Below, piece by piece: positions 9,000-18,034 of a DNA stretch of 64,000 nt. The notes beneath the pieces are model-generated. The model did not search any database, had not been told where the DNA came from, and worked only from the letters and a program-made list of their open reading frames with translations. The position numbers were made by a program, and so were the translations under genes. Position 1 is the stretch's first letter, and each line of letters opens with the position of its first letter. Source of the DNA: Mycobacterium decipiens (GTDB lineage: Bacteria; Actinomycetota; Actinomycetes; Mycobacteriales; Mycobacteriaceae); assembly GCF_963853665.1 (NCBI RefSeq), contig NZ_OY970459.1, positions 4,960,001 to 5,024,000 on the forward strand. Reading direction: 5' to 3'.

Positions 9000-9518
9000 G
9001 TGAGCAAGGTTGACCGCAAGAACGGTGTGCCCAGCACGCTGACCACGATTCCGTTGGCCGACCCGCACGCGGGACCTGCTGAGCCGTCGATCGGTGACCT
9101 GATCAAAGAGGCGACAACTCAAGTGTCGACGCTGGTCCGGGCCGAGGTCGAACTGGCCCGTGCCGAGATCACCCGCGACGTCAAGAAGGGCCTGACGGGC
9201 AGCGTTTTCTTCATCTCGGCGCTGGTGGTCGGGTTCTACTCCACCTTCTTCTTCTTTTTTTTCCTCGCCGAATTGCTCGACACCTGGATCTGGCGCTGGG
9301 TGGCTTTCTTGCTCGTCTTCGCGATCATGGTTGTGGTCACCGCCGTGCTAGCCGTGTTGGGTTTCCTGAAAGTCCACCGCATCCGGGGGCCGCGGCAAAC
9401 CATCGAATCGGTCAAAGAGGCGCGCACCGCGCTCACCCCGGGCCACGACAAGACCCACGAGTCAGCGAAGCCCCTCACATCCGATAGCAAGGTGCCCGCC
9501 GATCCCTCGGGTTGGTAG
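9000..9518 (+). CDS. Holin-like (phage holin superfamily 3-type) membrane protein
   Basis: Orthologue of Rv3669, 172 aa from the GTG at 9000 behind GAGAGGACC. An amphipathic N-terminal half (residues about 30-65, IKEATTQVSTLVRAEVELAR) leads to two adjoining TM helices at about 70-95, including a run of six Phe, and 100-125. A polar tail follows. This is the layout of the actinobacterial Phage_holin_3_6/DUF1469 family, whose cellular role is unclear. It abuts ephE directly (TAG then ATG), so the two are probably co-transcribed. Confidence 0.85.
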   Translation: MSKVDRKNGVPSTLTTIPLADPHAGPAEPSIGDLIKEATTQVSTLVRAEVELARAEITRDVKKGLTGSVFFISALVVGFYSTFFFFFFLAELLDTWIWRWVAFLLVFAIMVVVTAVLAVLGFLKVHRIRGPRQTIESVKEARTALTPGHDKTHESAKPLTSDSKVPADPSGW

Positions 9519-10502
9519 ATGGCAGCACCAGATCCGTCGATGACCCGAATCGCCGGGCCATGGCGTCATCGAGACGTGCACGCCAACGGCATCCGGTTCC
9601 ATGTCGTCGAGGCGATGCCGTCGGGCCAGCCGGAAGGCCAGGATGGGCCCAGGCCCCCCATGGAGCCGGCGATGACGCTGCCGCTGGTCATCCTGCTACA
9701 CGGTTTCGGTTCGTTCTGGTGGTCCTGGCGTCATCAGTTGTGCGGACTGACCGGGGCGCGGGTGGTCGCGGTCGACCTGCGCGGCTACGGCGGGAGCGAC
9801 AAGCCGCCCCGCGGGTACGACGGCTGGACACTGGCCGGCGATACAGCCGGACTTATCCGTGCGCTCGGACACTCATCGGCGACGCTGGTCGGCCACGCCG
9901 ACGGCGGATTGGCCTGCTGGACCACCGCGCTGCTGCATTCCCGGCTGGTACGCGCCATCGCCCTGATCAGCTCGCCGCACCCGGCGGCCCTACGGCGATC
10001 CACCCTGACGCGCCGCGATCAGGGGCGCGCACTGCTGCCCACATTGCTGCGCTACCAGCTGCCGATCTGGCCGGAGCGCCTGCTGACCCGGAACAACGCA
10101 GCGGAGATCGAGCGCCTGGTGCGCAGCCGTAGCTGCGCCAAATGGCTTGCATCCGAGGACTTCTCACAAACAGTCGGCCATCTTCGGCGGGCGATCCAGA
10201 TCCCGGCGGCGGCCCATTCCGCCCTGGAATACCAGCGCTGGGCGGTGCGCAGCCAACTGCGCGACGAAGGCCGGCGATTCATGAGGGCGATGACACAACA
10301 ACTTGGTATGCCGCTGCTGCACCTACGCGGCGACGATGACCCCTACGTGCTGGCCGACCCGGTCGAGCGCACCCAGCGCTATGCGCCGCACGGGCGGTAC
10401 ATATCCATTGCCGGCGCCGGACATTTCAGCCACGAAGAGGCGCCGGAGGAAATCAACCGACATCTGATGCGTTTCCTGGAACAGGTGCACCAGCTCAGCT
10501 GA
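9519..10502 (+). CDS. ephE: Alpha/beta hydrolase annotated as epoxide hydrolase
   Basis: Orthologue of Rv3670, 327 aa, starting immediately after the preceding stop. The alpha/beta-hydrolase fold is clear: the oxyanion-loop HGFGSFWWSWRHQ at 61-73, DLRGYGGSD at 86-94, a candidate acid in GDDDPYV, and the catalytic His in GAGHFSHEEAP. At the nucleophile elbow the sequence is G125-H-A-D-G129. The G-x-Nu-x-G position therefore holds Ala127, not the Asp of epoxide hydrolases or the Ser of esterases, and Asp128 is shifted by one. The annotated chemistry is thus uncertain. The gene overlaps the convergent marP by 8 bp. Confidence 0.85.
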   Translation: MAAPDPSMTRIAGPWRHRDVHANGIRFHVVEAMPSGQPEGQDGPRPPMEPAMTLPLVILLHGFGSFWWSWRHQLCGLTGARVVAVDLRGYGGSDKPPRGYDGWTLAGDTAGLIRALGHSSATLVGHADGGLACWTTALLHSRLVRAIALISSPHPAALRRSTLTRRDQGRALLPTLLRYQLPIWPERLLTRNNAAEIERLVRSRSCAKWLASEDFSQTVGHLRRAIQIPAAAHSALEYQRWAVRSQLRDEGRRFMRAMTQQLGMPLLHLRGDDDPYVLADPVERTQRYAPHGRYISIAGAGHFSHEEAPEEINRHLMRFLEQVHQLS

Positions 10503-11688
10503 CGCAGGCCCCGGTGCCCACCGGTTGGGTGGCGCCGATCTTGGCAAGCTGGCCCGCCACCTCACCGGCCGTCAACGCGAAGCCGGTTTCGACGTCGTCG
10601 ACGGCTGCGCCGAAAACCACACCGAGCACCTGACCGTTGAGATCGATCAGGGGTCCACCCGAATCACCTTGCTCCACATCGGCTCTGATGGTGTACACGT
10701 CGCGGGTAACCGGCTCCGGGTCCCGGTAGATGTCGGGGCCACTGAGCCTGATGGCCTCGCGAATCCTGGCCGGTGTAGCGGTGAAATTGCCGCCGCCGGG
10801 ATAGCCCAGCACCACAACGTCGGCACCGGTTTTCGCCGGCTGGGGTGCGAAGATCAGCGGCGGCGGCGGCAAGTTCGGAACGGCCAGCAATGCGATGTCG
10901 ACCGACGGGTCGTAGGACACCACCGTGGCCTCCAAGGGCTTGCCGCTGGCGTACACGGTCACGCTGTTGGATCCGGCCACCACGTGCGCGTTGGTCATCA
11001 CCCGATCGGGCGAGATCACGAAGCCGGTGCCCTCCAACACTTTCTGACAACTTGGTGCCAGGCTGCGGATCTTGACGACGCTTGGCTCGGTGGCTGCCAC
11101 CACCGGACTGTTGGCCAACGCCGGGTCTGGTGAGGCCACCGGAATGACCGGGGTGCGGCTGAACGGCTCCAAGACCGCGGGCAGCCCGGAGGTGTTCAGC
11201 AGCGCCGACAACCGCTTGGGCACCGTCTTCAGCCAGATGGGCGCCACCTCGTTGACCCGGGCAAGCACCCGCGAACCCCGCACCGCGGCGGCCAGCTCGG
11301 GCTGCTCTTTCGACTGTGTCAGTGGCGTCGCCAACAACCACGCCGCGGTGAGCACCACAACCAGCTGCACCCCTACCCCGATGACCGAGTCGATCAACCG
11401 GACTGGCCTGTTGCGGATCGCGCCGCGGACAGCGCGGCCCAGCACCACACCGGCGACCTCGCCGACCACGACCAACGCCAGGATCAGGAACAGCGCGGCA
11501 AAGAGTTTGGCCCGCGGTGCGCTGATGTGGGTGACGATATGCGGCGCCAACAGCACGCCGGCTACCGCGCCCAACAGCACACCGCCAAACGACAGCACTG
11601 AGCCCAGGGCCCCCGCACGCCAGCCGGAGATGGCTGCGATAAAAGCCACCGCCAAGACGGCGACATCCAGCCACTGCGACGGGTCCAT
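10495..11688 (-). CDS. marP: Membrane-anchored periplasmic serine protease (acid resistance)
   Basis: Orthologue of Rv3671c, 397 aa from the ATG at 11686-11688; an ATG three codons earlier overlaps the upstream stop as ATGA and is also possible. In M. tuberculosis MarP is needed for acid and oxidative stress survival and cleaves the hydrolase RipA. The N-terminal CvpA-like part has about four TM helices (to about residue 165). A chymotrypsin-like domain follows, with His235 (NAHVV), an Asp in the DPSVD segment and Ser343 (GDSGGP). Cys in APSCQK and in the C-terminal GACVS match the known redox disulfide. It forms an operon with the upstream NUDIX gene. Confidence 0.95.
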   Translation of the reverse strand: MDPSQWLDVAVLAVAFIAAISGWRAGALGSVLSFGGVLLGAVAGVLLAPHIVTHISAPRAKLFAALFLILALVVVGEVAGVVLGRAVRGAIRNRPVRLIDSVIGVGVQLVVVLTAAWLLATPLTQSKEQPELAAAVRGSRVLARVNEVAPIWLKTVPKRLSALLNTSGLPAVLEPFSRTPVIPVASPDPALANSPVVAATEPSVVKIRSLAPSCQKVLEGTGFVISPDRVMTNAHVVAGSNSVTVYASGKPLEATVVSYDPSVDIALLAVPNLPPPPLIFAPQPAKTGADVVVLGYPGGGNFTATPARIREAIRLSGPDIYRDPEPVTRDVYTIRADVEQGDSGGPLIDLNGQVLGVVFGAAVDDVETGFALTAGEVAGQLAKIGATQPVGTGACVS

Positions 11689-11693
11689 CGAGT

Positions 11694-12518
11694 TCATCGC
11701 GGGTCACTCTCGTCGTCGACCAGCACCATTGCCTCGTCCAACTCGCGGATGTCGCTGGTGTCCCAGGGCTTAGCCCAGCCGGCGACATCGAGCACCGCAG
11801 AAATCACCTGACCAGTGAATCCCCAGACCAGCATCTGGTTCAACAGGAAGGCCGGCCCGGCCCAGCGGCGACCCATGGAGCCGCGGTACACCATGAGCCG
11901 GTTGGCGGGATTGATGAAAGCGCGCACCGGCACCCGCGCCACGATCGCCGTTTCGGACTCGTTGACGACGGCCACTGGTCCGGGATCCGGCGAGTACGCC
12001 AACACCGGGACGACATGGAAGCGGGACGGCGCGATGAACGTCCGCTCCAGGGTGGCAAGTGGGTTCAGCCTGGACACGTCGATCCCGGTTTCTTCGTTCG
12101 CCTCGCGCAGGGCGGTGGACACCGGCCCAGCGTCGGAGGGGTCGGCCACACCACCGGGGAAGGCCGCCTGACCGGCATGGTGGCGCAACGTCGAGGCCCG
12201 CACGGTCAGCAGCAGGTCGGCGTCGTCGGGGACACTACCGTCGGGCGGCCCCGACTCCGGACCAGAAAAGAGCACCAGAACAGCGGCCTCGCGGTGGTCA
12301 CGGCGCGACGGCGCCATCGCTGAGAAAGCCCTGGCGGCGGTCACCATCGCCAGCACATCGGCCGGCAGCCGGCGCCGGTACGCATCGGGTATCTGACCGA
12401 CGTTGTCAACCAGCGGACGCAGCCAGGACGGGCCGGCACCAGGCGTCAGGGCAATCGTCTCCCGCGAGCGGGTGGGGGTTGGGCCACCCGCCTGCGGGGC
12501 CGTAGCCCCAGCACCCAT
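11694..12518 (-). CDS. NUDIX hydrolase, NudL/CoA pyrophosphatase type
   Basis: Orthologue of Rv3672c, 274 aa. The start ATG at 12516-12518 follows AAGGAGG at ideal spacing; the frame stays open for 68 more codons, but I do not count them. The UPF0035 CoA-hydrolase signature LRHHAGQAAFPGG precedes a NUDIX box with its REANEETGI core, so the substrate is probably CoA or an acyl-CoA. It is upstream of marP and almost contiguous with it (within 5 bp), suggesting co-expression. Confidence 0.88.
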   Translation of the reverse strand: MGAGATAPQAGGPTPTRSRETIALTPGAGPSWLRPLVDNVGQIPDAYRRRLPADVLAMVTAARAFSAMAPSRRDHREAAVLVLFSGPESGPPDGSVPDDADLLLTVRASTLRHHAGQAAFPGGVADPSDAGPVSTALREANEETGIDVSRLNPLATLERTFIAPSRFHVVPVLAYSPDPGPVAVVNESETAIVARVPVRAFINPANRLMVYRGSMGRRWAGPAFLLNQMLVWGFTGQVISAVLDVAGWAKPWDTSDIRELDEAMVLVDDESDPR

Positions 12519-12648
12519 CGGCGCCTCCTTCGGGTCCAAAGTTGCCCAGCTCCTCCTCAGGCCGCTACCCGGCGCATCACCGTCGAACGGAGTCCACCTG
12601 CCCGCAGCGTTCCCGGGCCGGTTACGCGGCCCGCGTCGCAAACCGGAC

Positions 12649-13296
12649 TCATCCCGCGTCGTTTCCGACCGCAGCCACGATCTCGTCGGCACTGCCGAAA
12701 GCCCGCGGCAGGGTTTGGGCAACGCTACCGTCCGGCCGTAGGACCACCGTCGCGGGCATCACATTCGCGACCCGCAGCGCCGCCGCCACCCTGCGGTTGC
12801 CATCCTGCAGCGTCGGCAGCCGAACGCCGAGATCGGCCAACCGAGACAACGCGGCCGCCTCATTCTTGTCTTGATGCACCGTCACCACCGTCACGGCGGA
12901 CCCAACCCGGCGTTGATATTCGTCCATCGCGGGCAGTTCGGCCACACACTGCGCGCACCAATACGCCCAAAAATTGATGACCACCCGGCGTCCGGCCAGC
13001 GCGCGTGCGACGTCGACGGCCGAGCCGTCCCCCGCGCATTCGACCACAACACCGCGTAGCGCCCCGGGACCCGGGCCGTTACCCGCGGCGGGACAGGGCG
13101 GCAGGTCCGCGCGCTGTCGGGGCCCGGCCAATGCTTCCGGGGTTTGCGCGTCGCGATGTTCGCCCGGAATAAGCGTCTGGGTGGTCGCGTTCGAGGCGGA
13201 GTGTTCCCGCAGCTGGCTGACCAGCGCCGCCGTCAGCGCTGCCACCAGAACCAAAATCGCGATGGTCCAGCGGGTCCTGCCGGTCAGCGTCGTCAT
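12649..13296 (-). CDS. Membrane-anchored thioredoxin-like protein (TlpA/ResA type)
   Basis: Orthologue of Rv3673c, 215 aa as read. An N-terminal signal anchor (residues about 9-28) would place the domain outside the membrane. The thioredoxin fold carries the active site WCAQC within VVINFWAYWCAQCVAELPA. The cis-Pro appears as MPATVV. An extra Cys pair (PPCPAAG, VVECAG) lies in the N-terminal insert. The likely job is extracytoplasmic reduction or cytochrome c maturation-type redox work. It lies between nth and the NUDIX gene on the same strand. Confidence 0.85.
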   Translation of the reverse strand: MTTLTGRTRWTIAILVLVAALTAALVSQLREHSASNATTQTLIPGEHRDAQTPEALAGPRQRADLPPCPAAGNGPGPGALRGVVVECAGDGSAVDVARALAGRRVVINFWAYWCAQCVAELPAMDEYQRRVGSAVTVVTVHQDKNEAAALSRLADLGVRLPTLQDGNRRVAAALRVANVMPATVVLRPDGSVAQTLPRAFGSADEIVAAVGNDAG

Positions 13297-13332
13297 CGCG
13301 GTCTCATCGCGAGGTCCTTCCCAGACCCGGCA

Positions 13333-14130
<798 letters not shown>

Positions 14131-14174
14131 CTACGACAGAGTACTGATTTCGTGATCTCACTGAGACCTAAGCC

Positions 14175-14570
14175 ATGTTTACTCTCCTTGTGTCATGGTT
14201 GCTCGTGGCCTGCGTTCCCGGGTTGTTGATGTTGGCGACCCTCGGGTTGGGGCGGCTGGAAAAGACTCTTGCCCACGACGCCGTCACGGCGACCGATGTC
14301 GCCGAGTTTCTCGAGCAGGCCGAGGCCGTGGACGTGCGTACGCTGGCCCGGGACGGAATGCCGGAGGCGCTGGAATACCTGCATCGACGGCAAGCCCAGC
14401 GGCTCACTGATCCGCCGTTTCCCGGCTCCGGCGCCGGGACGCACGACGCCGAGCGGTTGTTTGCCACCGACCACGCTGGTCCCGCCGAGCCGGGCTTACC
14501 GACTCGAGCACACAGGCACGCTCGATCCAATCCGCAGTTTAGGACGACCCGACACATAAATCGTGTGTAG
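14175..14570 (+). CDS. Small N-terminally anchored membrane protein
   Basis: Orthologue of Rv3675, 131 aa from the ATG at 14175. One hydrophobic helix at residues 3-26 (LLVSWLLVACVPGLLMLATLGL) is followed by an acidic helical segment and a basic Arg/His-rich tail. No known domain. It is 100 bp upstream of crp on the same strand and may share its transcript; a perfect palindrome sits over its last codons. Confidence 0.75.
   Translation: MFTLLVSWLLVACVPGLLMLATLGLGRLEKTLAHDAVTATDVAEFLEQAEAVDVRTLARDGMPEALEYLHRRQAQRLTDPPFPGSGAGTHDAERLFATDHAGPAEPGLPTRAHRHARSNPQFRTTRHINRV
14552..14568. promoter_or_regulatory. Short perfect palindrome upstream of crp
   Basis: ACACA-N7-TGTGT forms an inverted repeat across the last codons of the preceding gene, about 100 bp before crp. 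It is the mirror of, not the same as, the CRP/FNR consensus TGTGA-N6-TCACA. It could be an operator for crp or chance. Confidence 0.25.
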
Positions 14571-14669
14571 CGTTGGCACGGCGAACCGACTGGCCTACCT
14601 CTAGACTCTTCTCGTTGGCAAGCGGTTAGTCTGCCCGTATCACTTCGTCGGAAAGTTTGAAGAGGCAAC

Positions 14670-15344
14670 GTGGACGAGATCCTGGCAAGAGCAGGAATCT
14701 TCCAAGGGGTTGAGCCCAGCGCAATCGCCGCACTGACCAAGCAACTGCAGCCCGTCGATTTCCCCCGCGGACATACGGTTTTCGCGGAAGGGGAGCCGGG
14801 CGATCGGCTGTACATCATCATTGCCGGGAAGGTCAAGATCGGTCGCCGCTCACCCGACGGCCGGGAGAACCTGCTGACCATCATGGGCCCGTCAGACATG
14901 TTCGGCGAGTTGTCGATCTTCGACCCGGGGCCACGGACATCCAGCGCTACCACGATCACCGAGGTGCGAGCGGTGTCGATGGACCGCGACGCGCTGCGGG
15001 CATGGATCGCCGATCGTCCCGAGATCGCCGAGCAGCTGCTGCGGGTGTTGGCGCGCAGGCTGCGTCGCACCAACAACAATCTGGCCGACCTCATCTTCAC
15101 TGACGTGCCCGGCCGGGTGGCCAAGCAGCTGTTGCAGCTCGCCCAGCGCTTCGGGACCCAGGAAGGTGGCGCAATGCGGGTCACCCATGATCTGACGCAG
15201 GAGGAAATCGCCCAGCTGGTCGGGGCTTCCCGCGAAACGGTGAACAAGGCGCTGGCTGATTTCGCTCACCGCGGCTGGATCCGCCTTGAGGGCAAGAGCG
15301 TGCTGATCTCTGATTCCGAACGACTGGCGCGCCGAGCGAGGTAA
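14670..15344 (+). CDS. crp: cAMP receptor protein, CRP/FNR-family regulator
   Basis: Orthologue of Rv3676, 224 aa from the GTG at 14670 ([14 protein letters not shown]). It is a global cAMP-responsive activator/repressor. The N-terminal cyclic-nucleotide domain contains the family pattern [18 protein letters not shown] and [18 protein letters not shown], where Glu, Arg and Ser contact cAMP. A dimer helix precedes a winged HTH with the recognition helix in [13 protein letters not shown]. The final codons lie within a 34-bp sequence that is duplicated downstream. Confidence 0.96.
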   Translation: MDEILARAGIFQGVEPSAIAALTKQLQPVDFPRGHTVFAEGEPGDRLYIIIAGKVKIGRRSPDGRENLLTIMGPSDMFGELSIFDPGPRTSSATTITEVRAVSMDRDALRAWIADRPEIAEQLLRVLARRLRRTNNNLADLIFTDVPGRVAKQLLQLAQRFGTQEGGAMRVTHDLTQEEIAQLVGASRETVNKALADFAHRGWIRLEGKSVLISDSERLARRAR

Positions 15345-15419
15345 GCGCGCGGGCAGCGCGGGCGCAACCGAGCGAGCATCCTACCCCGAGCGAGGTAAGC
15401 GCGCGGGCAGCGCGGGCGC
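15332..15419 (+). repeat. Direct repeat, two 34-bp copies at 54-bp period, spanning the crp stop codon
   Basis: The 34-bp sequence starting CCGAGCGAGGTAAGCGCGCG occurs at 15332-15365 and again at 15386-15419. The first copy carries the crp stop codon (TAA). It is GC-rich and Arg-coding. It looks like a small tandem duplication or a degenerate MIRU-like unit. Confidence 0.8.
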
Positions 15420-15495
15420 CCGCTATTGCGCCGAGCCTGTAGTTACCGAGGGTTCTACTCGCACTTTCGCACGCCATCTACAGTTTCGGCGGGCT

Positions 15496-16287
15496 TCAGC
15501 GGCGCAGATAGTCCAGTTGCGCCTGCACCGACCATTCGGCCGCATCCCAGAGCCTCTCGTCGACATCGACGTAGACGTGTTCGACGACCTCGCGGACCGT
15601 GGCGTCGTCACCAAGATCCCGCAAGGCAGCACGTACCTGCTCGAGACGTTCGTGCCGGTGCATCAAGTATCCCGACGCGACGGCCTCCAGGTCGACCAAG
15701 TCCGGGCCGTGCCCCGGCAGCACCGTCCGCCCGCCCAGGCCGCGCAGCCGGTGCAGCGATTCCAGGTAGTCAGCCAGGCTGCCGTCGTCCTTGTCGATTA
15801 CCGTGGTCCCGCGGCCCAACACGGTGTCGGCGGTGAGCACGGCGTCGTCGAGGACAAACGACAGCGAGTCGGCAGTGTGGCCGGGAGTGGCCAGCACCTT
15901 GATCGTCAACCCTGCGGCATCGATCACTTCGCCGTCGCCTAGCTTCACCCCATCGCCGCGCAAGAACTGCGGATCCGCTGCGCGTACCGGCGCCCCGGTC
16001 AACTCGACCAGCTTGTCGATGCCGGTGGTGTGGTCACCGTGCCGGTGGCTGATCAGCACCAGCGCGATGCGGCCCAGCGCGGCAACCCGTGCAATGTGCT
16101 CGTCGTCGTCCGGTCCGGGATCGACAATGACCACCTCGTCACTTCCCGGGCCACGCAGCACCCAAGTATTGGTGCCGTCCAACGTCAACAACCCGGGGTT
16201 GTCGGCCAACAACACGGACGCGGTGTCGGTGACCGCCCGCAACCGGCCGTAGGCGGGATGGGTCAGCGACTGGGCTGTCATGGACAT
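15496..16287 (-). CDS. Metallo-beta-lactamase-fold hydrolase
   Basis: Orthologue of Rv3677c, 263 aa, ATG at 16285-16287. The metal-binding motif SHRHGDHTTG (HxHxDH) and later GHTADS and LPGHGPD His residues place it in the glyoxalase II/LACTB2-like group. The real substrate is unknown; activity on beta-lactams is not implied by the fold. It starts 6 bp after the stop of the RidA gene, so the two are probably translated from one message. Confidence 0.88.
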   Translation of the reverse strand: MSMTAQSLTHPAYGRLRAVTDTASVLLADNPGLLTLDGTNTWVLRGPGSDEVVIVDPGPDDDEHIARVAALGRIALVLISHRHGDHTTGIDKLVELTGAPVRAADPQFLRGDGVKLGDGEVIDAAGLTIKVLATPGHTADSLSFVLDDAVLTADTVLGRGTTVIDKDDGSLADYLESLHRLRGLGGRTVLPGHGPDLVDLEAVASGYLMHRHERLEQVRAALRDLGDDATVREVVEHVYVDVDERLWDAAEWSVQAQLDYLRR

Positions 16288-16293
16288 CGGCCG

Positions 16294-16749
16294 CTATCGG
16301 ACCTCCACGATTAACTCAACTTCCACCGGAGCGTCCAACGGTAGCTCGGATACGCCCACCGCCGAACGCGCATGCGCGCCGCTATCGCCGAATACTTCGG
16401 CCAACAGGTCGGAAGCCCCATTGATGACACTCGGCTGGCCGTGAAAACCCGGCGCGGAAGCGACGAACCCGACGACTTTGACCACCTGGTTCACCGCGTC
16501 CAAACCCACCAGCGAATCCACGGCTGCCAGCGCATTGAGCGCGCAGATCCGCGCAAGCGCTTTGGCGTCCTCGGGGCCGACGTCGGCGCCAACCTTGCCG
16601 GTCCGCACCAGCTTGCCGGCCTCGAACGGCAGCTGGCCCGCGGTGTAGACGAGATTGCCGGTGCGCACCGCTGGAACGTAGGCGGCCAGCGGCGCCACCA
16701 ATTGCGGTAGCGCGACACCGAGTTGACCAAGCCTGGCCTTGACGCTCAT
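16294..16749 (-). CDS. RidA/YjgF-family protein
   Basis: Orthologue of Rv3678c, 151 aa. RidA proteins hydrolyse reactive enamine/imine intermediates released by PLP enzymes. The family's conserved Arg is present in GAHARSAVGV, followed by the ELPLDAPVEVELIVEV strand. TAGGAGGTATC precedes the ATG. It lies between the small DUF4177 gene and the MBL-fold gene, all on the minus strand. Confidence 0.88.
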   Translation of the reverse strand: MSVKARLGQLGVALPQLVAPLAAYVPAVRTGNLVYTAGQLPFEAGKLVRTGKVGADVGPEDAKALARICALNALAAVDSLVGLDAVNQVVKVVGFVASAPGFHGQPSVINGASDLLAEVFGDSGAHARSAVGVSELPLDAPVEVELIVEVR

Positions 16750-16764
16750 TAACCGTGATACCTC

Positions 16765-16926
16765 CTACTTAGGGCGCTTCAGGTAAGCGACGTGCTGTTC
16801 ACCGGTGGGCCCGGGCAGCACCGCCACCAGCTCCCAGCCATCGGCGCCCCACTGGTCGAGGATCTGTTTGGTGGCGTGCGTCAGCAGCGGGACCGTCGCG
16901 TACTCCCATGCGGTGGGTTGGGTCAT
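16765..16926 (-). CDS. DUF4177 small protein
   Basis: Orthologue of Rv3678A, 53 aa (MTQPTAWEYATVPLL ... HVAYLKRPK), read directly on the minus strand from the ATG at 16924-16926 to the TAG at 16765-16767. The pattern WEYATVPLL...LDQWGADGWELVAVL is the DUF4177 signature. The function is unknown. It is the first gene of a three-gene minus-strand set with RidA and the MBL-fold protein. Confidence 0.82.
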   Translation of the reverse strand: MTQPTAWEYATVPLLTHATKQILDQWGADGWELVAVLPGPTGEQHVAYLKRPK

Positions 16927-17011
16927 GCCCGCGAGCTTATCCGTCGGACTCGACCCGCTCCGCGCAGCCCGGTAGCCGGGAAAGATCGCCGGGACGTCGG
17001 GCTAGCATGCG

Positions 17012-18034
17012 ATGGTGGCGAACACACCTAGCGGCGGTAGTTCCGTTGGCTGGCCGTCGCGCTTATCAAAAGCCCGCCTGCACTTTGTGACCGGCAAAGG
17101 CGGTACTGGAAAGTCGACGATCGCGGCCGCGCTGGCGCTGACCCTGGCGGCCGGGGGCCGCAAAGTCCTGCTTATCGAAGTCGAGGGGCGCCAAGGGATC
17201 GCGCAACTCTTCGACGTCCCGCCCCTGCCCTACCAGGAACTAAAGATCGCGACCGCCGAGCGCGGCGGTCAGGTCAACGCCCTGGCAATCGACATCGAGG
17301 CCGCTTTCCTGGAATACCTCGACATGTTCTACAACCTCGGTATCGCAGGCCGAGCAATGCGACGCATCGGCGCGATCGAGTTCGCGACGACAATCGCGCC
17401 CGGTCTGCGCGACGTGCTACTCACCGGCAAGATCAAGGAGACGGTGGTACGCGTCGATAAGAACAAGCTGCCGGTCTATGACGCGATCGTCGTCGACGCA
17501 CCACCGACCGGGCGGATAGCGCGCTTCCTCGATGTCACCAAGGCGGTGTCCGACCTAGCCAAGGGCGGACCAGTGCACGCGCAAAGCGAAGGCGTAGTGA
17601 GGTTGCTGCACTCCGACCAGACGGCAATCCACTTGGTCACGCTGCTGGAGGCGCTACCGGTCCAGGAGACTCTGGAGGCCATTGAGGAGCTTGCGGAGAT
17701 GGAGCTGCCGATCGGCAGTGTGATCGTGAACCGCAACATCCCCGCCCATCTGGAGCCTCGAGACCTGGCTGAAGCCGCGGACGGTGACATCGACGCAGAC
17801 TCGGTCCAGGCCGGGTTGTTGACGGCCGGAATCAAGCTCCCTGACGCCGATTTCGCTGGCCTCTTGACCGAAACCATCCAGCACGCCACCCTAATCACCG
17901 CACGCGCCGAGACCGCGCAACAGCTCGACGCCCTGCAGGTACCGCGATTGGAATTGCCGACTATCCCTGACGGTGTCGACCTTGGCAGCCTCTACGAGCT
18001 CTCGGAATTACTTGCCCAGCAGGGGGTTCGATGA
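17012..18034 (+). CDS. Get3/ArsA-like ATPase, subunit A
   Basis: Orthologue of Rv3679, 340 aa. It is a deviant-Walker P-loop ATPase of the SIMIBI class, [17 protein letters not shown] near residue 26, with Switch [12 protein letters not shown]. The M. tuberculosis pair Rv3679/Rv3680 is known to form a heteromeric ATPase related to eukaryotic Get3 and bacterial ArsA, affecting glycerol metabolism and stress tolerance; no arsenite-binding Cys cluster is visible here. It overlaps the next gene by 4 bp (ATGA), consistent with a stoichiometric complex. Confidence 0.9.
   Translation: MVANTPSGGSSVGWPSRLSKARLHFVTGKGGTGKSTIAAALALTLAAGGRKVLLIEVEGRQGIAQLFDVPPLPYQELKIATAERGGQVNALAIDIEAAFLEYLDMFYNLGIAGRAMRRIGAIEFATTIAPGLRDVLLTGKIKETVVRVDKNKLPVYDAIVVDAPPTGRIARFLDVTKAVSDLAKGGPVHAQSEGVVRLLHSDQTAIHLVTLLEALPVQETLEAIEELAEMELPIGSVIVNRNIPAHLEPRDLAEAADGDIDADSVQAGLLTAGIKLPDADFAGLLTETIQHATLITARAETAQQLDALQVPRLELPTIPDGVDLGSLYELSELLAQQGVR

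Noticed and set aside
8779..9003. Plus- and minus-strand frames across the 58-bp repeat array
   Set aside because: Periodic peptide products of the repeat, with no ribosome-binding site or family similarity.
14552..14568. Canonical CRP binding site before crp
   Set aside because: The half-sites are ACACA/TGTGT, not TGTGA/TCACA, so I list it only as an unassigned palindrome.
16908..17090. Plus-strand small frame before the ATPase pair
   Set aside because: The minus strand holds the DUF4177 gene there; the plus frame has no support.
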